NCBI RefSeq assembly: GCF_007559335.1
Contig: NZ_VMBG01000002.1
Coordinates: 1,194,894 to 1,258,893 of the forward strand
DNA: 64,000 nucleotides
DNA from: Rariglobus hedericola
Lineage (GTDB): Bacteria > Verrucomicrobiota > Verrucomicrobiia > Opitutales > Opitutaceae
Direction: 5' to 3'
Part shown: positions 16,486 through 25,677 of the stretch, one piece after another
Numbering within the stretch: the stretch's first letter is position 1
Layout of the letters: every line of letters starts with the position of its first letter
Translations under genes and position numbers: made by a program
Notes under the pieces: model-generated
Databases searched by the model: none
The model's input: the letters and a program-made list of their open reading frames with translations, nothing else
Told to the model about the DNA's origin: nothing

Positions 16486-19227
16486 TCAGATCGCGAACGC
16501 GTCCTTGAGGAAGGCGGCGAGTTCGCGTTTGTGGATGGCGAGCGAGCCGACGGCCGGGGAGGCGGAGGCGTCGCGACCGATGTAGGCGGCCTTGCGTCCG
16601 AAGATCGTCTCCAATTCGGGAGCGATGAAGGTCCAGGCACCGTTGTTCTGGGACTCTTCCTGACACCAGATGAGCTTCGTCTTGCCGTAGGTCTTGGCGA
16701 CCTCGGCGAGCTTGTCCTTGTGCAACGGATACAACTGCTCGACGCGCACGATGGCGGTGTCGGTGATTTTGTTGGCCGTGCGATAGGCGTCCAAGTCGTA
16801 GTAAACCTTACCGGAACAGAGGATCAGGCGCTTGGCGGTTTTCGGTGCGCTCGGATCGTCGATGATCTCCTGGAATGCGCCGGTGGTGAAATCCTCCATC
16901 TTCGAGGTGGCGGCAGGGGAACGCAGAAGAGACTTGGGCGACATGATGATGAGCGGCTTGCGGAAGTCGCGTTTCATCTGGCGGCGCAGCGCGTGGAAGT
17001 AGTTCGCCGGAGTGGTGATATTGGCGACCTGCATGTTGTCCTCGGCGCACAGCTGGAGGAAGCGTTCGAGACGGGCGGAAGAATGCTCAGGGCCCTGACC
17101 CTCGTAGCCGTGAGGCAGGAGGAGGACGATTCCGCTCATGCGCTGCCATTTCGATTCGGAGGAGGCGAGGAACTGGTCGATTACGACCTGGGCACCGTTG
17201 GCGAAGTCGCCGAACTGGGCTTCCCAAATGCAGAGCATCTGGGGGTAATCGAGCGAGTAGCCGTAATCGAAGCCGAGCACGGCGGCCTCCGAGAGCAGGG
17301 AGTTGTAAACGCAGAAACGCTCCTGCTTGTCGTCGATGTTGAGGAGCGGGACGTATTTCTCGCGGGTGTCGGAGTCGTAGAGAACGGCGTGGCGGTGGCT
17401 GAAGGTGCCGCGTTCGCAGTCCTGGCCGCTGAGGCGGACGGGCGTGCCCTCAGTGAGGAGGGTGCCGAACGCGAGCGCTTCGCCGAAGCCCCAGTCAACC
17501 GGACCACCTTCCTTGTGGGCCTGGATGCGTGTCTCAAGGATACGCTTGATCTTCGGGTTGATCTTAAAGTTGGACGGGATCTTGGTGAGGCCGTTGACAA
17601 CCTTCGTGAGCGTGTCGGCGGAGACGCCGGTGGGCACGGGAACGTGGCTGTAACCGGGTTGGAAGATCGCAGTGGAGCCGGTGAACGGACTGGTGGTCTG
17701 GCCGGCGGCGGCGGTGGCGGCCTCGGCGGCCTTGGCCTTCTCGAAGGACGCTTCCATCGCGGCGGTGTATTCGGCTTTGATGGCCTCGGCACCGGCAGCG
17801 CTCAGCGTGTCTTCCTTGATCAGGCGCTCGGAGTAAGGCGTGGAGATGAGCGGGTGGGCGGCGATCTTCTTGTAGAGAACCGGCTGGGTGAACGCGGGTT
17901 CGTCGGCCTCGTTGTGGCCGTGGCGGCGGTAGCAATACATGTCGATCACGACGTCGCGCTGGAACTTCACGCGGAATTCGAGGGCGAGACGCGTCACGTA
18001 GCAGACGGCCTCGGGGTCGTCGCCGTTGACGTGGAACACGGGGGCTTCGATGAGCTTGGCGACGTCGGTGCAGTAACGCGTCGAACGGGCGTCGGCAGGC
18101 TGGGTGGTGAAGCCGATCTGGTTGTTGATGACCAGGTGGACGGTGCCGCCGGTGCGGTAGCCGGGGAGCTGGGAGAAGTTAAGGGCCTCGGCGATCACGC
18201 CCTGGCCGGCGAACGCGGCGTCGCCGTGTATCAGGAAAGGGCATACGCGACGGCGCTCGACATCGCCACGGATGCGCTGGCGTGCGCGGGCCTTGCCCTC
18301 GACCACGGGGTTGACGATTTCCAAGTGCGACGGGTTGGCGGCGAGGCGGACCTCGACGGTCTTGCCGGAGGTGGTCTTGAGCTCGGCCTCGTAGCCGAGA
18401 TGGTATTTCACGTCGCCGTCGCCGCCGACGGTGTTGGGAATGTAGTTTTCCGAGAACTGCTCGAAGAGGACGTCGAACGGCTTGCGAAGGATGTTGGTGA
18501 GGACGCTGAGACGGCCGCGATGGGCCATGCCCATGACGATCTCTTCGACGCCGACCTCGGGGCTGTATTCGATCATGGCATCGAACGCCGCGATCATGGT
18601 TTCGCCACCTTCGAGGGAGAAACGCTTCTGGCCAACGAAGCGCGTGTGGAGGAATTTCTCGAAGAGCTCGGCCTTATGGAGGCGACGGAGGATGCGGACC
18701 TTCTGGTCGCGGGTGAACGACGGACGGTTGTGCGTGGCCTCCATGCGGGACTGGAGCCAGTCGCGCGCATCGAGATCCTGCATGTAGAGATACTCGACGC
18801 CGATGTGACCGCAGTAGGTTTCGTTCAGCGCGGTGATGAGCGCGCTGAGCTTCATCTGGCCGCCGCTCTTGAAATTGCCGACGGAGAAAGACTCGTTGAG
18901 GTCGGCCTCGGTCAGGCCGAAGTGCTGGTAGTTAAGACGGGGGAAAGGGGAGGGCGGCGGGCTGAGCGGATCGAGATGCGCCTGCATGTGACCGTGGGCG
19001 CGGTAGGCGTTGATGAGGCGGAGAACTTGCGCCTGTTTCGAGCTGTCCAGGACGTTCACCGGAGACGCGCCGACGGCGGCGAGACCGGAGCCGTTGCTGC
19101 CGAGGGCAAAACCTTGGAAGAAGGCGCGCCACGTCGGATCGACGGAGTCGGGGTTATTGAGCCATGCGTTGTAGGCCGCTTCGATGACTTCGGAGTTGGC
19201 GCGCGTGGGGAGGGACAGGGAGTTCAT
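16486..19227 (-). CDS. odhA: 2-oxoglutarate dehydrogenase E1 component
   Basis: Thiamine-diphosphate enzyme that decarboxylates 2-oxoglutarate in the TCA cycle. 913 residues, close to the usual 930. N-terminal E1-interacting segment, then PRLNYQHFGLTEADL, RLSVLTNILRKPF and the ThDP/Mg motif region HGDAAFAGQGVIAEALNFSQ with NNQIGFTT. The catalytic and active-site region YCYRRHGHNEADEPAFTQP is intact. The transketolase-like Pyr domain has SGQDCERGTFSHRHAVL and LPHGYEGQGPEHSSARLERF. It is first in the minus-strand operon odhA-odhB-lpd; its promoter lies in the AT-rich stretch 19228-19428. Confidence 0.96.
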   Translation of the reverse strand: MNSLSLPTRANSEVIEAAYNAWLNNPDSVDPTWRAFFQGFALGSNGSGLAAVGASPVNVLDSSKQAQVLRLINAYRAHGHMQAHLDPLSPPPSPFPRLNYQHFGLTEADLNESFSVGNFKSGGQMKLSALITALNETYCGHIGVEYLYMQDLDARDWLQSRMEATHNRPSFTRDQKVRILRRLHKAELFEKFLHTRFVGQKRFSLEGGETMIAAFDAMIEYSPEVGVEEIVMGMAHRGRLSVLTNILRKPFDVLFEQFSENYIPNTVGGDGDVKYHLGYEAELKTTSGKTVEVRLAANPSHLEIVNPVVEGKARARQRIRGDVERRRVCPFLIHGDAAFAGQGVIAEALNFSQLPGYRTGGTVHLVINNQIGFTTQPADARSTRYCTDVAKLIEAPVFHVNGDDPEAVCYVTRLALEFRVKFQRDVVIDMYCYRRHGHNEADEPAFTQPVLYKKIAAHPLISTPYSERLIKEDTLSAAGAEAIKAEYTAAMEASFEKAKAAEAATAAAGQTTSPFTGSTAIFQPGYSHVPVPTGVSADTLTKVVNGLTKIPSNFKINPKIKRILETRIQAHKEGGPVDWGFGEALAFGTLLTEGTPVRLSGQDCERGTFSHRHAVLYDSDTREKYVPLLNIDDKQERFCVYNSLLSEAAVLGFDYGYSLDYPQMLCIWEAQFGDFANGAQVVIDQFLASSESKWQRMSGIVLLLPHGYEGQGPEHSSARLERFLQLCAEDNMQVANITTPANYFHALRRQMKRDFRKPLIIMSPKSLLRSPAATSKMEDFTTGAFQEIIDDPSAPKTAKRLILCSGKVYYDLDAYRTANKITDTAIVRVEQLYPLHKDKLAEVAKTYGKTKLIWCQEESQNNGAWTFIAPELETIFGRKAAYIGRDASASPAVGSLAIHKRELAAFLKDAFAI

Positions 19228-19428
19228 GGAGGGTTAAGCAAAAAAGACGCGTTTACCGAAGGGGGTTTGGATACACGTCGAGCTCGCTTTATTAAGGTCT
19301 ATAATAATGAAAAATCTTTATTATCCTGCATGACAAAGACCCGTTACTCAAGTGTCATCCAGCGACGCTGCCGCCATAGACTACGTTGTGAAATTTTCTA
19401 ACTGACCGAAGTGGCGGCTTAATTAGTT

Positions 19429-19692
19429 TTGATGATTCGTATGGAAACTCAGATCAAAGACTCTCTTATCAACCTCTTGGCTGCGATTAAGGCATCTAAT
19501 GGCCAAATCATTCGCGATGAGATGGCGCGTCTGGATGAATTTCTTGAAGCGGGCCGGGACACGTTGCATCCGCAACTCGTTCATTTTCTGGAGAAAAGGA
19601 GCTATGCGAAGGCCGTCCTGTTCCTGGGCGGTGAAAGCGATATTCCGGTGGGAATCTGCGGAGGGAAGGCGGGGCGGACTTCGGGTAATTAA
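19429..19692 (+). CDS. Small hypothetical protein
   Basis: 87 residues (ATG 19429; an in-frame ATG at 19441 is equally likely). The first two thirds are predicted helical with alternating charges (METQIKDSLINLLAAIKASN, MARLDEFLEAGRDTLHPQLV); the end is glycine-rich (GGESDIPVGICGGKAGR). I do not recognise the family. It precedes the SUI1 gene by 48 bp on the same strand and may share its promoter. Function not assigned. Confidence 0.65.
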   Translation: MMIRMETQIKDSLINLLAAIKASNGQIIRDEMARLDEFLEAGRDTLHPQLVHFLEKRSYAKAVLFLGGESDIPVGICGGKAGRTSGN

Positions 19693-19740
19693 GCCTCGCG
19701 GCTATAAGTCATTCCGCTGTTTTGGTATCAATTTTAAGTT

Positions 19741-20133
19741 ATGAGCAAAGATAAGATCTCGACGGATGGAGGACAGAATCTGGGGCAAAATCCCTTTGGC
19801 GGACTCGGTGGACTGAGCTTTCCGGCGGGTAATCCGGTTCCTCGGGCGAATGCGCTGTTGCCGGCCAACGAAGCGAAAACCGCCAAGAATCGTGGCCGTG
19901 TAGAAGTGTTGCGCATGACGGCTGGACGCGGCGGCAAAACGGTGACGGTGGCGCGGGCGTTTGTCGGGATCGGTCTGCCGGAAAAAGAACAGCTCGCGAA
20001 AAAAATACAGAAGGCGTGCGGCTCGGGCGGCACCGTGAAGGACGGGCAGATCGAGATTCAGGGCGACCAGCGCGAGGTCGTGGCGCGGGTGCTTACGGAG
20101 GCGGGATTCCGTCCGGTGATGGCGGGTGGGTGA
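19741..20133 (+). CDS. SUI1/eIF1-like translation initiation factor (YciH family)
   Basis: 130 residues with a low-complexity N-terminal 50 residues and a SUI1 domain from about residue 50: RVEVLRMTAGRGGKTVTVA, then KKIQKACGSGGTVKDGQIEIQGDQ, the diagnostic core. Bacterial SUI1 proteins bind near the ribosomal P site and are thought to affect initiation fidelity; the role in bacteria is not settled. Followed by a family A palindrome. Confidence 0.9.
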   Translation: MSKDKISTDGGQNLGQNPFGGLGGLSFPAGNPVPRANALLPANEAKTAKNRGRVEVLRMTAGRGGKTVTVARAFVGIGLPEKEQLAKKIQKACGSGGTVKDGQIEIQGDQREVVARVLTEAGFRPVMAGG

Positions 20134-20149
20134 GCGGGTGGGCGAAATA

Positions 20150-20240
20150 TTAACGCAGAGACTCAGAGGCACGGAGAGGCGAAGAAGTCATTTTTCCACG
20201 GATCTCTGCGATACTCCGCGCCTCTGCGTCTCTGCGTTAA
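20150..20240. repeat. Dispersed palindromic repeat, family A (copy 2)
   Basis: A 91-bp imperfect inverted repeat between the convergent SUI1 and metF genes, opening TTAACGCAGAGACTCAGAGG and closing CGCCTCTGCGTCTCTGCGTT. It matches the arms of the copy at 15050-15129. It could act as a bidirectional terminator for both genes. Confidence 0.8.
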
Positions 20241-20267
20241 AAATCTGTTTTACGGCGGCGCTCGGCG

Positions 20268-21146
20268 TTATGCGGCGAGACCCGCTGCGAGGGCGAGGGC
20301 GCTCTTGGCGCGGTTCAGGATGTAAAGGTGATAGCCGGGGGCGCCGTGGGCGAGGAGGTCGCGGATTTGGGTGAGCGCCCAGTCGATGCCGATGATCTCG
20401 ACGACGTCGGGGTTCACTTCGGCGACTTCGAGACGGCGGGCGAGTTGCGCGGGCAACACCGAGCCGGAGAGCGTGGCGATGCGCTGGACCTGTTTCACCG
20501 AGAGGACCGGCATGAGTCCGGGGACAATCGGAACAATAATGCCAGCGGCGCGGCATTTATCGACGAAGCGGTGATAGATAGCGTTGTCGAAGAAGAGCTG
20601 CGTGGTGATGAACGCGGCGCCGGCGTCGACCTTGCGCTTGAGGGCGTCGAGGTCGGCTTCGAGCGAGACGGCTTCGGGGTGTTTTTCGGGATAGCCGCCG
20701 ACACCGAGACAGAAATCGGGGTGGCGGGTTTTGAGAAGCGTGACGAGTTCGTTGGCGTAGCGGAGGCCGTCGGGCGCGACGGTGAACTCGGTGGCGCCCT
20801 TGGGCGGGTCGCCGCGGAGTGTCATGATGTTGCGGAAACCGCCGTCGTAAATCTGGTCGGCGAGCGCGACGAGTTCAGCGCGGCTGTGGCCCACGCACGT
20901 GAGGTGGGGCATTACGGTGAAGCCGAGCTCATCTTTGAGGAGGCGGCTGATTTGGGCAGTGCGTTCGCGGGTAGTGCCGCCGGCGCCGTAAGTGACGGAC
21001 ACGAAATCCCAGGGAATCGTCTTCAAAGCGGTGGCGGTCTGACGCAGGGCCTCAACACCGGCGTCGTCCTTCGGCGGGAAGAATTCGAGGGAGCGGAGCG
21101 GGCGGTTTTCGGCGAAGAGCGCGGAGATGGGCCGGTCGGGATTCAT
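20268..21146 (-). CDS. metF: Methylenetetrahydrofolate reductase
   Basis: FAD-dependent TIM barrel that reduces 5,10-methylene-THF to 5-methyl-THF for methionine synthesis. 292 residues, the usual bacterial length. N-terminal RSLEFFPPKDDAG holds the conserved Glu of the FFPPK motif; DFVSVTYGAGGTTRERT, MPHLTCVGHSRAEL, NIMTLRGDPPKG and QLFFDNAIYHRFVDKC follow. Monocistronic here; upstream lies the inverted-repeat element at 21201. Confidence 0.95.
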   Translation of the reverse strand: MNPDRPISALFAENRPLRSLEFFPPKDDAGVEALRQTATALKTIPWDFVSVTYGAGGTTRERTAQISRLLKDELGFTVMPHLTCVGHSRAELVALADQIYDGGFRNIMTLRGDPPKGATEFTVAPDGLRYANELVTLLKTRHPDFCLGVGGYPEKHPEAVSLEADLDALKRKVDAGAAFITTQLFFDNAIYHRFVDKCRAAGIIVPIVPGLMPVLSVKQVQRIATLSGSVLPAQLARRLEVAEVNPDVVEIIGIDWALTQIRDLLAHGAPGYHLYILNRAKSALALAAGLAA

Positions 21147-21200
21147 TTACGTATCAATGTATGCGCATTCGTTGATGTGTTGGCAAGTCGCGAGTGAATT

Positions 21201-21377
21201 GGGTGTGTTTGATAAATAAATCAGACCATCGCTAATGCTCTACGAGTGAAACGAGAAAAAGTGCTGGGCCGGCGTTGCCCTCGACGGCACGGGCCGCTGG
21301 CCCGCCTCCGTCTCTGTCGCCTTGTCCGAGCACCTTTTCTCGATCACGCTGGCCTGATTTATTTATCAAGCACACCC
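21201..21377. mobile_element. MITE-like inverted-repeat element between metF and rlmN
   Basis: A 177-bp segment with 24-bp terminal inverted repeats that differ at one base (left 21201-21224 begins GGGTGTGTTTGATAAATAAA; right 21354-21377 ends TTTATCAAGCACACCC). A nested inner inverted repeat is present (CGAGAAAAAGTGCT versus AGCACCTTTTCTCG). It holds no gene. The last base overlaps the first base of the rlmN stop codon. No target-site duplication is obvious, so an aberrant or old insertion, or a purely structural element, are alternatives. Confidence 0.6.
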
Positions 21378-22492
21378 TAGGCGCTGGCGAGCTCGCGGTC
21401 TTTCTCGGTTTTGAGGCGGAGTTGTCCGCAGGCGGCGTCGATGTCGTGGCCTTTTTCACGGCGCAAGGTGACGGAGATGCGGGCGTCGCGGAGGACGTCG
21501 GCGAACCGTTCCAGACGCGTGTTTGAGGGGCGTTTCCAAGGGAGCCCTTCCACGGTGTTATACGGGATGAGATTCACGTGGGCGTGCAGGTCGCGGGCGA
21601 TGTCGCGGAGCTTTTCGGCCTGCTCGATCATGTCGTTCACTTCCTCGATGAGGATGAACTCGAGCGTCACCATGCGGCCGTGCTTTTCGTTAAAGGCCTT
21701 GATCGCGGGGAGGAGTTTTTCCAGCGGGTAGGCCTTGTTGACGGGCATGATCTTCTCGCGGACCTCGTTGGTCGCGCCGTGAAGCGAGATGGCGAGGCGG
21801 ATGCCGAGGGGCTCTTCGGCGAGCTTGAGGATTTTCGGAACGAGGCCTGACGTGGACAACGTGATGCGGCGGGCGCCGACGCCGAGTCCCCATTCGGCGT
21901 TCACGATGGTGAGGGCACGGATGATGTTGTCGTAGTTGGCGAGCGGTTCGCCCATGCCCATGACCACGATGTTGTCGAAGGAGGCGAGCTCCATGCGGGC
22001 GCGGGGAGTGCGGGCATCCTCGCGGTAGCAAACGTGCAGGAGTTGGGCGACGATCTCGCCGGCGTTGAGGTCGCGCTTGAGTCCGGCGAGGCCGGAGGCG
22101 CAGAAGGCACACGCCATGGCGCAGCCAACCTGCGTGGAAATACAAATGGTCTTACGCGACTCGTCGAGGCCGACGCCTTCTTGGGGGACGCGAATAATAA
22201 CCGTCTCGATGAGGGAGCGGTCGCCCATCTCGAGGAGGAGCTTGTCGGTGACGTCGGTGGACTGTTTGCCAAGAACGAGGGAGGCGGGCATGAGTTCGAA
22301 CGTCTCGTCGAGCCACGTGCGGAGCGGCTTGGAGAGGTTGGTCATGTCATCCCAGGTGCGGGCGCGTTTTTTATAGACCCACTCGAGGATTTGTTTCGCG
22401 CGGAAAGCCGGCTCGCCCTTCTCGCGGAGGCGAGTGGTGAGGGTGTCGAGGGTCTCGCCGGTGAGCGGCGGCTTGGCGGGCGTGAACTTCAT
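21377..22492 (-). CDS. rlmN: Dual-specificity 23S rRNA/tRNA adenine-C2 methyltransferase
   Basis: Radical-SAM enzyme that methylates C2 of A2503 in 23S rRNA and A37 in some tRNAs. 371 residues. The [4Fe-4S] ligands are in GCAMACAFCASG (C124, C128, C131). The glycine-rich SAM contact is VVMGMGEPLANYDN, and the C-terminal Cys near residue 356 (DIDAACGQL) is in place. A second catalytic Cys lies in the family's N-terminal half. The stop codon touches the inverted-repeat element. Confidence 0.95.
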   Translation of the reverse strand: MKFTPAKPPLTGETLDTLTTRLREKGEPAFRAKQILEWVYKKRARTWDDMTNLSKPLRTWLDETFELMPASLVLGKQSTDVTDKLLLEMGDRSLIETVIIRVPQEGVGLDESRKTICISTQVGCAMACAFCASGLAGLKRDLNAGEIVAQLLHVCYREDARTPRARMELASFDNIVVMGMGEPLANYDNIIRALTIVNAEWGLGVGARRITLSTSGLVPKILKLAEEPLGIRLAISLHGATNEVREKIMPVNKAYPLEKLLPAIKAFNEKHGRMVTLEFILIEEVNDMIEQAEKLRDIARDLHAHVNLIPYNTVEGLPWKRPSNTRLERFADVLRDARISVTLRREKGHDIDAACGQLRLKTEKDRELASA

Positions 22493-22541
22493 GCTTGGAA
22501 TACGAGTCGATAGACAGAATTAACAGAATTACAGATTAAAC

Positions 22542-23663
22542 ATGAACCTTCTCCAGCGCCACATCTTTGCGAGTGTGCTTTTCACCTGTGCGGTGGCTGC
22601 GGGCGTGTTCGCCTTCGTGTTAATCGTGGGCAACGCCTTCAGGGATCTGCTCGGATATCTTCTGGCGGGGCAGCTGACGATTGAGACGTTTTTAAAACTG
22701 AGCGTGCTGCTTATCCCTTATGTTGGCGTGCATGCACTGCCGGTGGGCATGTTGACGGGCGTGTTGCTGGTGCTGGGGCGGATGTCGGCCCAGCACGAAG
22801 TCACGGCGATGCGGGCGGCGGGGCTGGGCTTGGGATATTTATCGCGGCCGATCCTCTTGATCGCGTCGGCGGGTGTGGTGCTTTCACTGGGGCTGAACTT
22901 TTATTTCATGCCGCAGGCACGGACGCTTTACCGCAATGCGGTGAACGATGCGGTGCGGCAGAATCCGTTGCGCATGATCGTTGAGAAAACCTTCATCCGT
23001 GATTTTCCCGGCTTTGTGATTTACGCCGGCGGCAAGCAGGGTGGCGTGCTTGAGGACGTGTGGCTGTGGCGGTTGGACAAAGAAAAACGTGTGACTGAGT
23101 TCCTGCGCGCGAAGACCGGCCGGATCGATTATGACGATGAGTCGAACACGATGAAAGTCGTGTTGGTCGATACGTTTTCAGACCGCCGCAATCCCAAGAG
23201 TCCTGAAGTCTTCGCCAATACGGATACGCAGGTTTCGATGGGCGAGGCGTCGGTCGATATCCCGATGGAAAACCTGTTCGGCCAGCGGGTGGTTTCGCGC
23301 AAACCGAGTCTGATGACGCTCGATCAGTTGCTGGCTATGAAGAAGGAGCTGGCCGTGGCCAAAGCGCCGTTGTCGGAGCGCATGCGCGTCGATGTGGCCC
23401 TGAACGAAAAGGCGGCGGGCTCGCTGATGATCTTCGCCTTTACGCTGCTGGCGATTCCGCTGGGCATCAAAGTCTCCCGCAAGGAAACGATGGCCAATCT
23501 CGGCGTCGCGCTGTTGCTGGCGCTGGGCTATTATTTTCTGACGTTCATGGTGGGATGGCTGGATCGCTCGCCGGCGCTGCGACCCGACCTGTGGGTGTGG
23601 CTGCCGCCGGTGCTGTTTATCAGTCTGGGCGTGTGGATGTTTCGCCGGGTGGAGCGGATATGA
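22542..23663 (+). CDS. LptF/LptG-family permease (YjgP/YjgQ)
   Basis: Inner-membrane subunit of the LPS transporter LptB2FG that pulls LPS out of the inner membrane. 373 residues: two N-terminal TM helices (LLQRHIFASVLFTCAVAAGV, LLIPYVGVHALPVGMLTG), a coupling helix (AMRAAGLG), a periplasmic beta-jellyroll (about residues 120-270) and two or three C-terminal TM helices. LptF and LptG are hard to tell apart from one sequence. No partner gene is adjacent. Confidence 0.88.
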   Translation: MNLLQRHIFASVLFTCAVAAGVFAFVLIVGNAFRDLLGYLLAGQLTIETFLKLSVLLIPYVGVHALPVGMLTGVLLVLGRMSAQHEVTAMRAAGLGLGYLSRPILLIASAGVVLSLGLNFYFMPQARTLYRNAVNDAVRQNPLRMIVEKTFIRDFPGFVIYAGGKQGGVLEDVWLWRLDKEKRVTEFLRAKTGRIDYDDESNTMKVVLVDTFSDRRNPKSPEVFANTDTQVSMGEASVDIPMENLFGQRVVSRKPSLMTLDQLLAMKKELAVAKAPLSERMRVDVALNEKAAGSLMIFAFTLLAIPLGIKVSRKETMANLGVALLLALGYYFLTFMVGWLDRSPALRPDLWVWLPPVLFISLGVWMFRRVERI

Positions 23664-23667
23664 GCGC

Positions 23668-23702
23668 AAAAAAGGCGGACCCGGCAGGTCCGCCTTTTTT
23701 TG
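23668..23702. terminator. Bidirectional terminator
   Basis: AAAGGCGGACC pairs with GGTCCGCCTTT around a 5-base loop, flanked by A and T runs. It lies between the convergent permease and leuA genes. Confidence 0.9.
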
Positions 23703-23723
23703 GGAAGCACGCGGGGCGTGCGG

Positions 23724-25391
23724 TTACTTTTTGTCGAGGGCGCGGTTCAGTGCGCTGACGACGGCCTTGATCGAGGCGAGCTCGATGTTGGTGTCGATGC
23801 CCGCGCCGAAGAACGTGGTGCCGCGCTCGGTTTTGATCTGGATGTAGCTGACCGCGCGCGCCTCGGCACCGCTGCCGAGCGAGTGCTCGGAGTAGCTGAC
23901 GAGTTCGAACTTGGGCAGGCCGGCGGCGCGCAAGGATTGCACGAAGGCATCGATCGGGCCGTTGCCGGTGCCGGTGACGATTTTCTCAACGCCATAGGCG
24001 AGTAAGTCGGCCTGGCAGGTGACCGTGCTGGTGCGCTCCATGGTGCGGAATTCGCGCAACGCGACCGGCGACACGCGGTCGATGTATTCGCGAACGAATA
24101 CGTCGTGGATGTCCTGCGGCGTGAGCTCGGCGCCCTTGGAGTCAGCGAGGTCGTTGACGACTTTGCCGATCTCCTTGTGCATGAGCTTGGGCAACTGATA
24201 GCCGAACTCGTTTTCGAGGATGTAGGCGACGCCGCCTTTGCCCGATTGCGAGTTGATGCGGATGATCGCCTTGTAGCTGCGGCCGATGTCAGCCGGATCG
24301 ATGGGGATGTAGATGACATCCCACGGACGGTCCGGGCTCTGGTGGGGCCACGACTTCTTGATGGCGTCCTGATGCGAGCCACTGAAGGCGGTGAAAACCA
24401 GTTCGCCGGCGTAAGGATGGCGCGGATGGATTTCCATGCGCGTGCAACGCTCGTAGACATCGCGGATGTGGTTGATGTCGCTGAAGTCGAGCTTCGGGTC
24501 GATGCCGTGCGTGTAGAGATTCAACGCGACGACGACCAGGTCGAGGTTGCCGGTGCGCTCACCGTTGCCGAAGAGTGTGCCCTCGACGCGGTCGGCGCCG
24601 GCCAGCAATGCGAGCTCGGTGGCAGCGACGCCGGTGCCACGGTCGTTGTGAGTGTGCAACGACACGATGGTCGCTTCACGGCGCGTGAGGTGCGTGCACA
24701 TCCACTCGATCTGGTCGGCGTGGACGTTGGGCGTCGCATACTCGACGGTCGCGGGCAGGTTGAGGATGATCTTGTTGGCCTTAGTGGGCTGCCAGGCGTC
24801 CGAGACGGCCTCGCAGATTTCCAAGGCGAATTCCAACTCGGTGCTCGTGAAACTCTCGGGCGAATACTCGAGGCGCAGGTTCGTGCCGGCGTCAATCAAC
24901 GCCTGTCCGTGCTTTTTCAGCAACGACACGCCCTTGACGGCGATGGCCACGATGTCGGCCTTGGACGCGCCGAACACGTAATCGCGCTGCTTGGGCGACG
25001 TGGAGTTGTAGAGGTGAAAAATGACGTTCTTCGCGCCCTTCAATGCCTCGAGGGAACGCGTGATGAGCTCCTCGCGGCACTGGCAGAGGATCTGGATGGA
25101 GACATCGGCGGGTATGCGGTTTTCCTCGATGAGGCGGCGGCAGAAATCGAATTCGATCTGGGACGCAGAAGGGAAGCCGACTTCGATTTCCTTGAAGCCG
25201 ATTTTCACCAGCATATCGAAGAACTCGATTTTCTCTTCGACGTTCATGGGCTGGGCGAGGGCTTGATTGCCATCGCGCAGGTCAACGCTGCACCACGTCG
25301 GGGCGCGTTCGATGACGCGGCCGGGCCACTGGCGGTCGGGCAGGTTTACGGGAGGAAACGGACGGTATTTCGTGACGGGAGCGGATTGCAT
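23724..25391 (-). CDS. leuA: 2-isopropylmalate synthase (long, LeuA2-type)
   Basis: Condenses acetyl-CoA with 2-oxoisovalerate, the first step of leucine synthesis. About 555 residues starting at 25391 (MQSAPVTKYRPFPPVNLPDR); an upstream in-frame ATG at 25415 adds 8 residues. The catalytic TIM-barrel motifs are WCSVDLRDGNQALAQPM, SLHTHNDRGTGVAATEL and EGTLFGNGERTGN (metal-binding His, Asn). The C-terminal regulatory LeuA dimer domain begins near residue 430. The length and start fit the yeast/actinobacterial type of about 560 residues rather than the 520-residue E. coli type. The leader has a hairpin at 25474. Confidence 0.94.
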   Translation of the reverse strand: MQSAPVTKYRPFPPVNLPDRQWPGRVIERAPTWCSVDLRDGNQALAQPMNVEEKIEFFDMLVKIGFKEIEVGFPSASQIEFDFCRRLIEENRIPADVSIQILCQCREELITRSLEALKGAKNVIFHLYNSTSPKQRDYVFGASKADIVAIAVKGVSLLKKHGQALIDAGTNLRLEYSPESFTSTELEFALEICEAVSDAWQPTKANKIILNLPATVEYATPNVHADQIEWMCTHLTRREATIVSLHTHNDRGTGVAATELALLAGADRVEGTLFGNGERTGNLDLVVVALNLYTHGIDPKLDFSDINHIRDVYERCTRMEIHPRHPYAGELVFTAFSGSHQDAIKKSWPHQSPDRPWDVIYIPIDPADIGRSYKAIIRINSQSGKGGVAYILENEFGYQLPKLMHKEIGKVVNDLADSKGAELTPQDIHDVFVREYIDRVSPVALREFRTMERTSTVTCQADLLAYGVEKIVTGTGNGPIDAFVQSLRAAGLPKFELVSYSEHSLGSGAEARAVSYIQIKTERGTTFFGAGIDTNIELASIKAVVSALNRALDKK

Positions 25392-25473
25392 AAGCGAAAC
25401 AATGAAACGGAACAATTTAAGCGGTTGAACCTGCGACCGGAAGGACCGGTGGCGGGCGCGGACTTGAACAACG

Positions 25474-25517
25474 GACGCACAATCAGCCGAACACGCGGCC
25501 CTCTGGGATCGTGCGTC
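25474..25517 (-). promoter_or_regulatory. Stem-loop in leuA leader
   Basis: On the minus strand GACGCACGAT pairs with ATTGTGCGTC (one G-U) around a 24-base GC-rich loop, 83 bp upstream of leuA. No T-box specifier pattern or leucine-rich leader peptide was found, and no run of U follows, so the role as attenuator is open. Confidence 0.35.
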
Positions 25518-25677
25518 TAGCTAAGTCGAAGCGCCTGAATGATGTTTCGCATCAAGAGGTCCAATTAGCCTTCGCTGGCCGTCGAAGTCAAGGAACGCGT
25601 TGAGAGCGGTTTCCGCTGTAACCCAAGGGCGTGAGCTGCGTCTTGCCTATCGTGTATGCCGTATCATTTATCTCCCC

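Noticed and set aside
16408..19401. 997-codon open frame on the plus strand over odhA
   Set aside because: It is the antisense shadow of odhA caused by GC-rich codons; odhA has intact catalytic motifs and a start and stop in operon context.
25392..25600. T-box or leucine attenuator before leuA
   Set aside because: No specifier loop, no T-box consensus and no leucine-rich peptide were visible.
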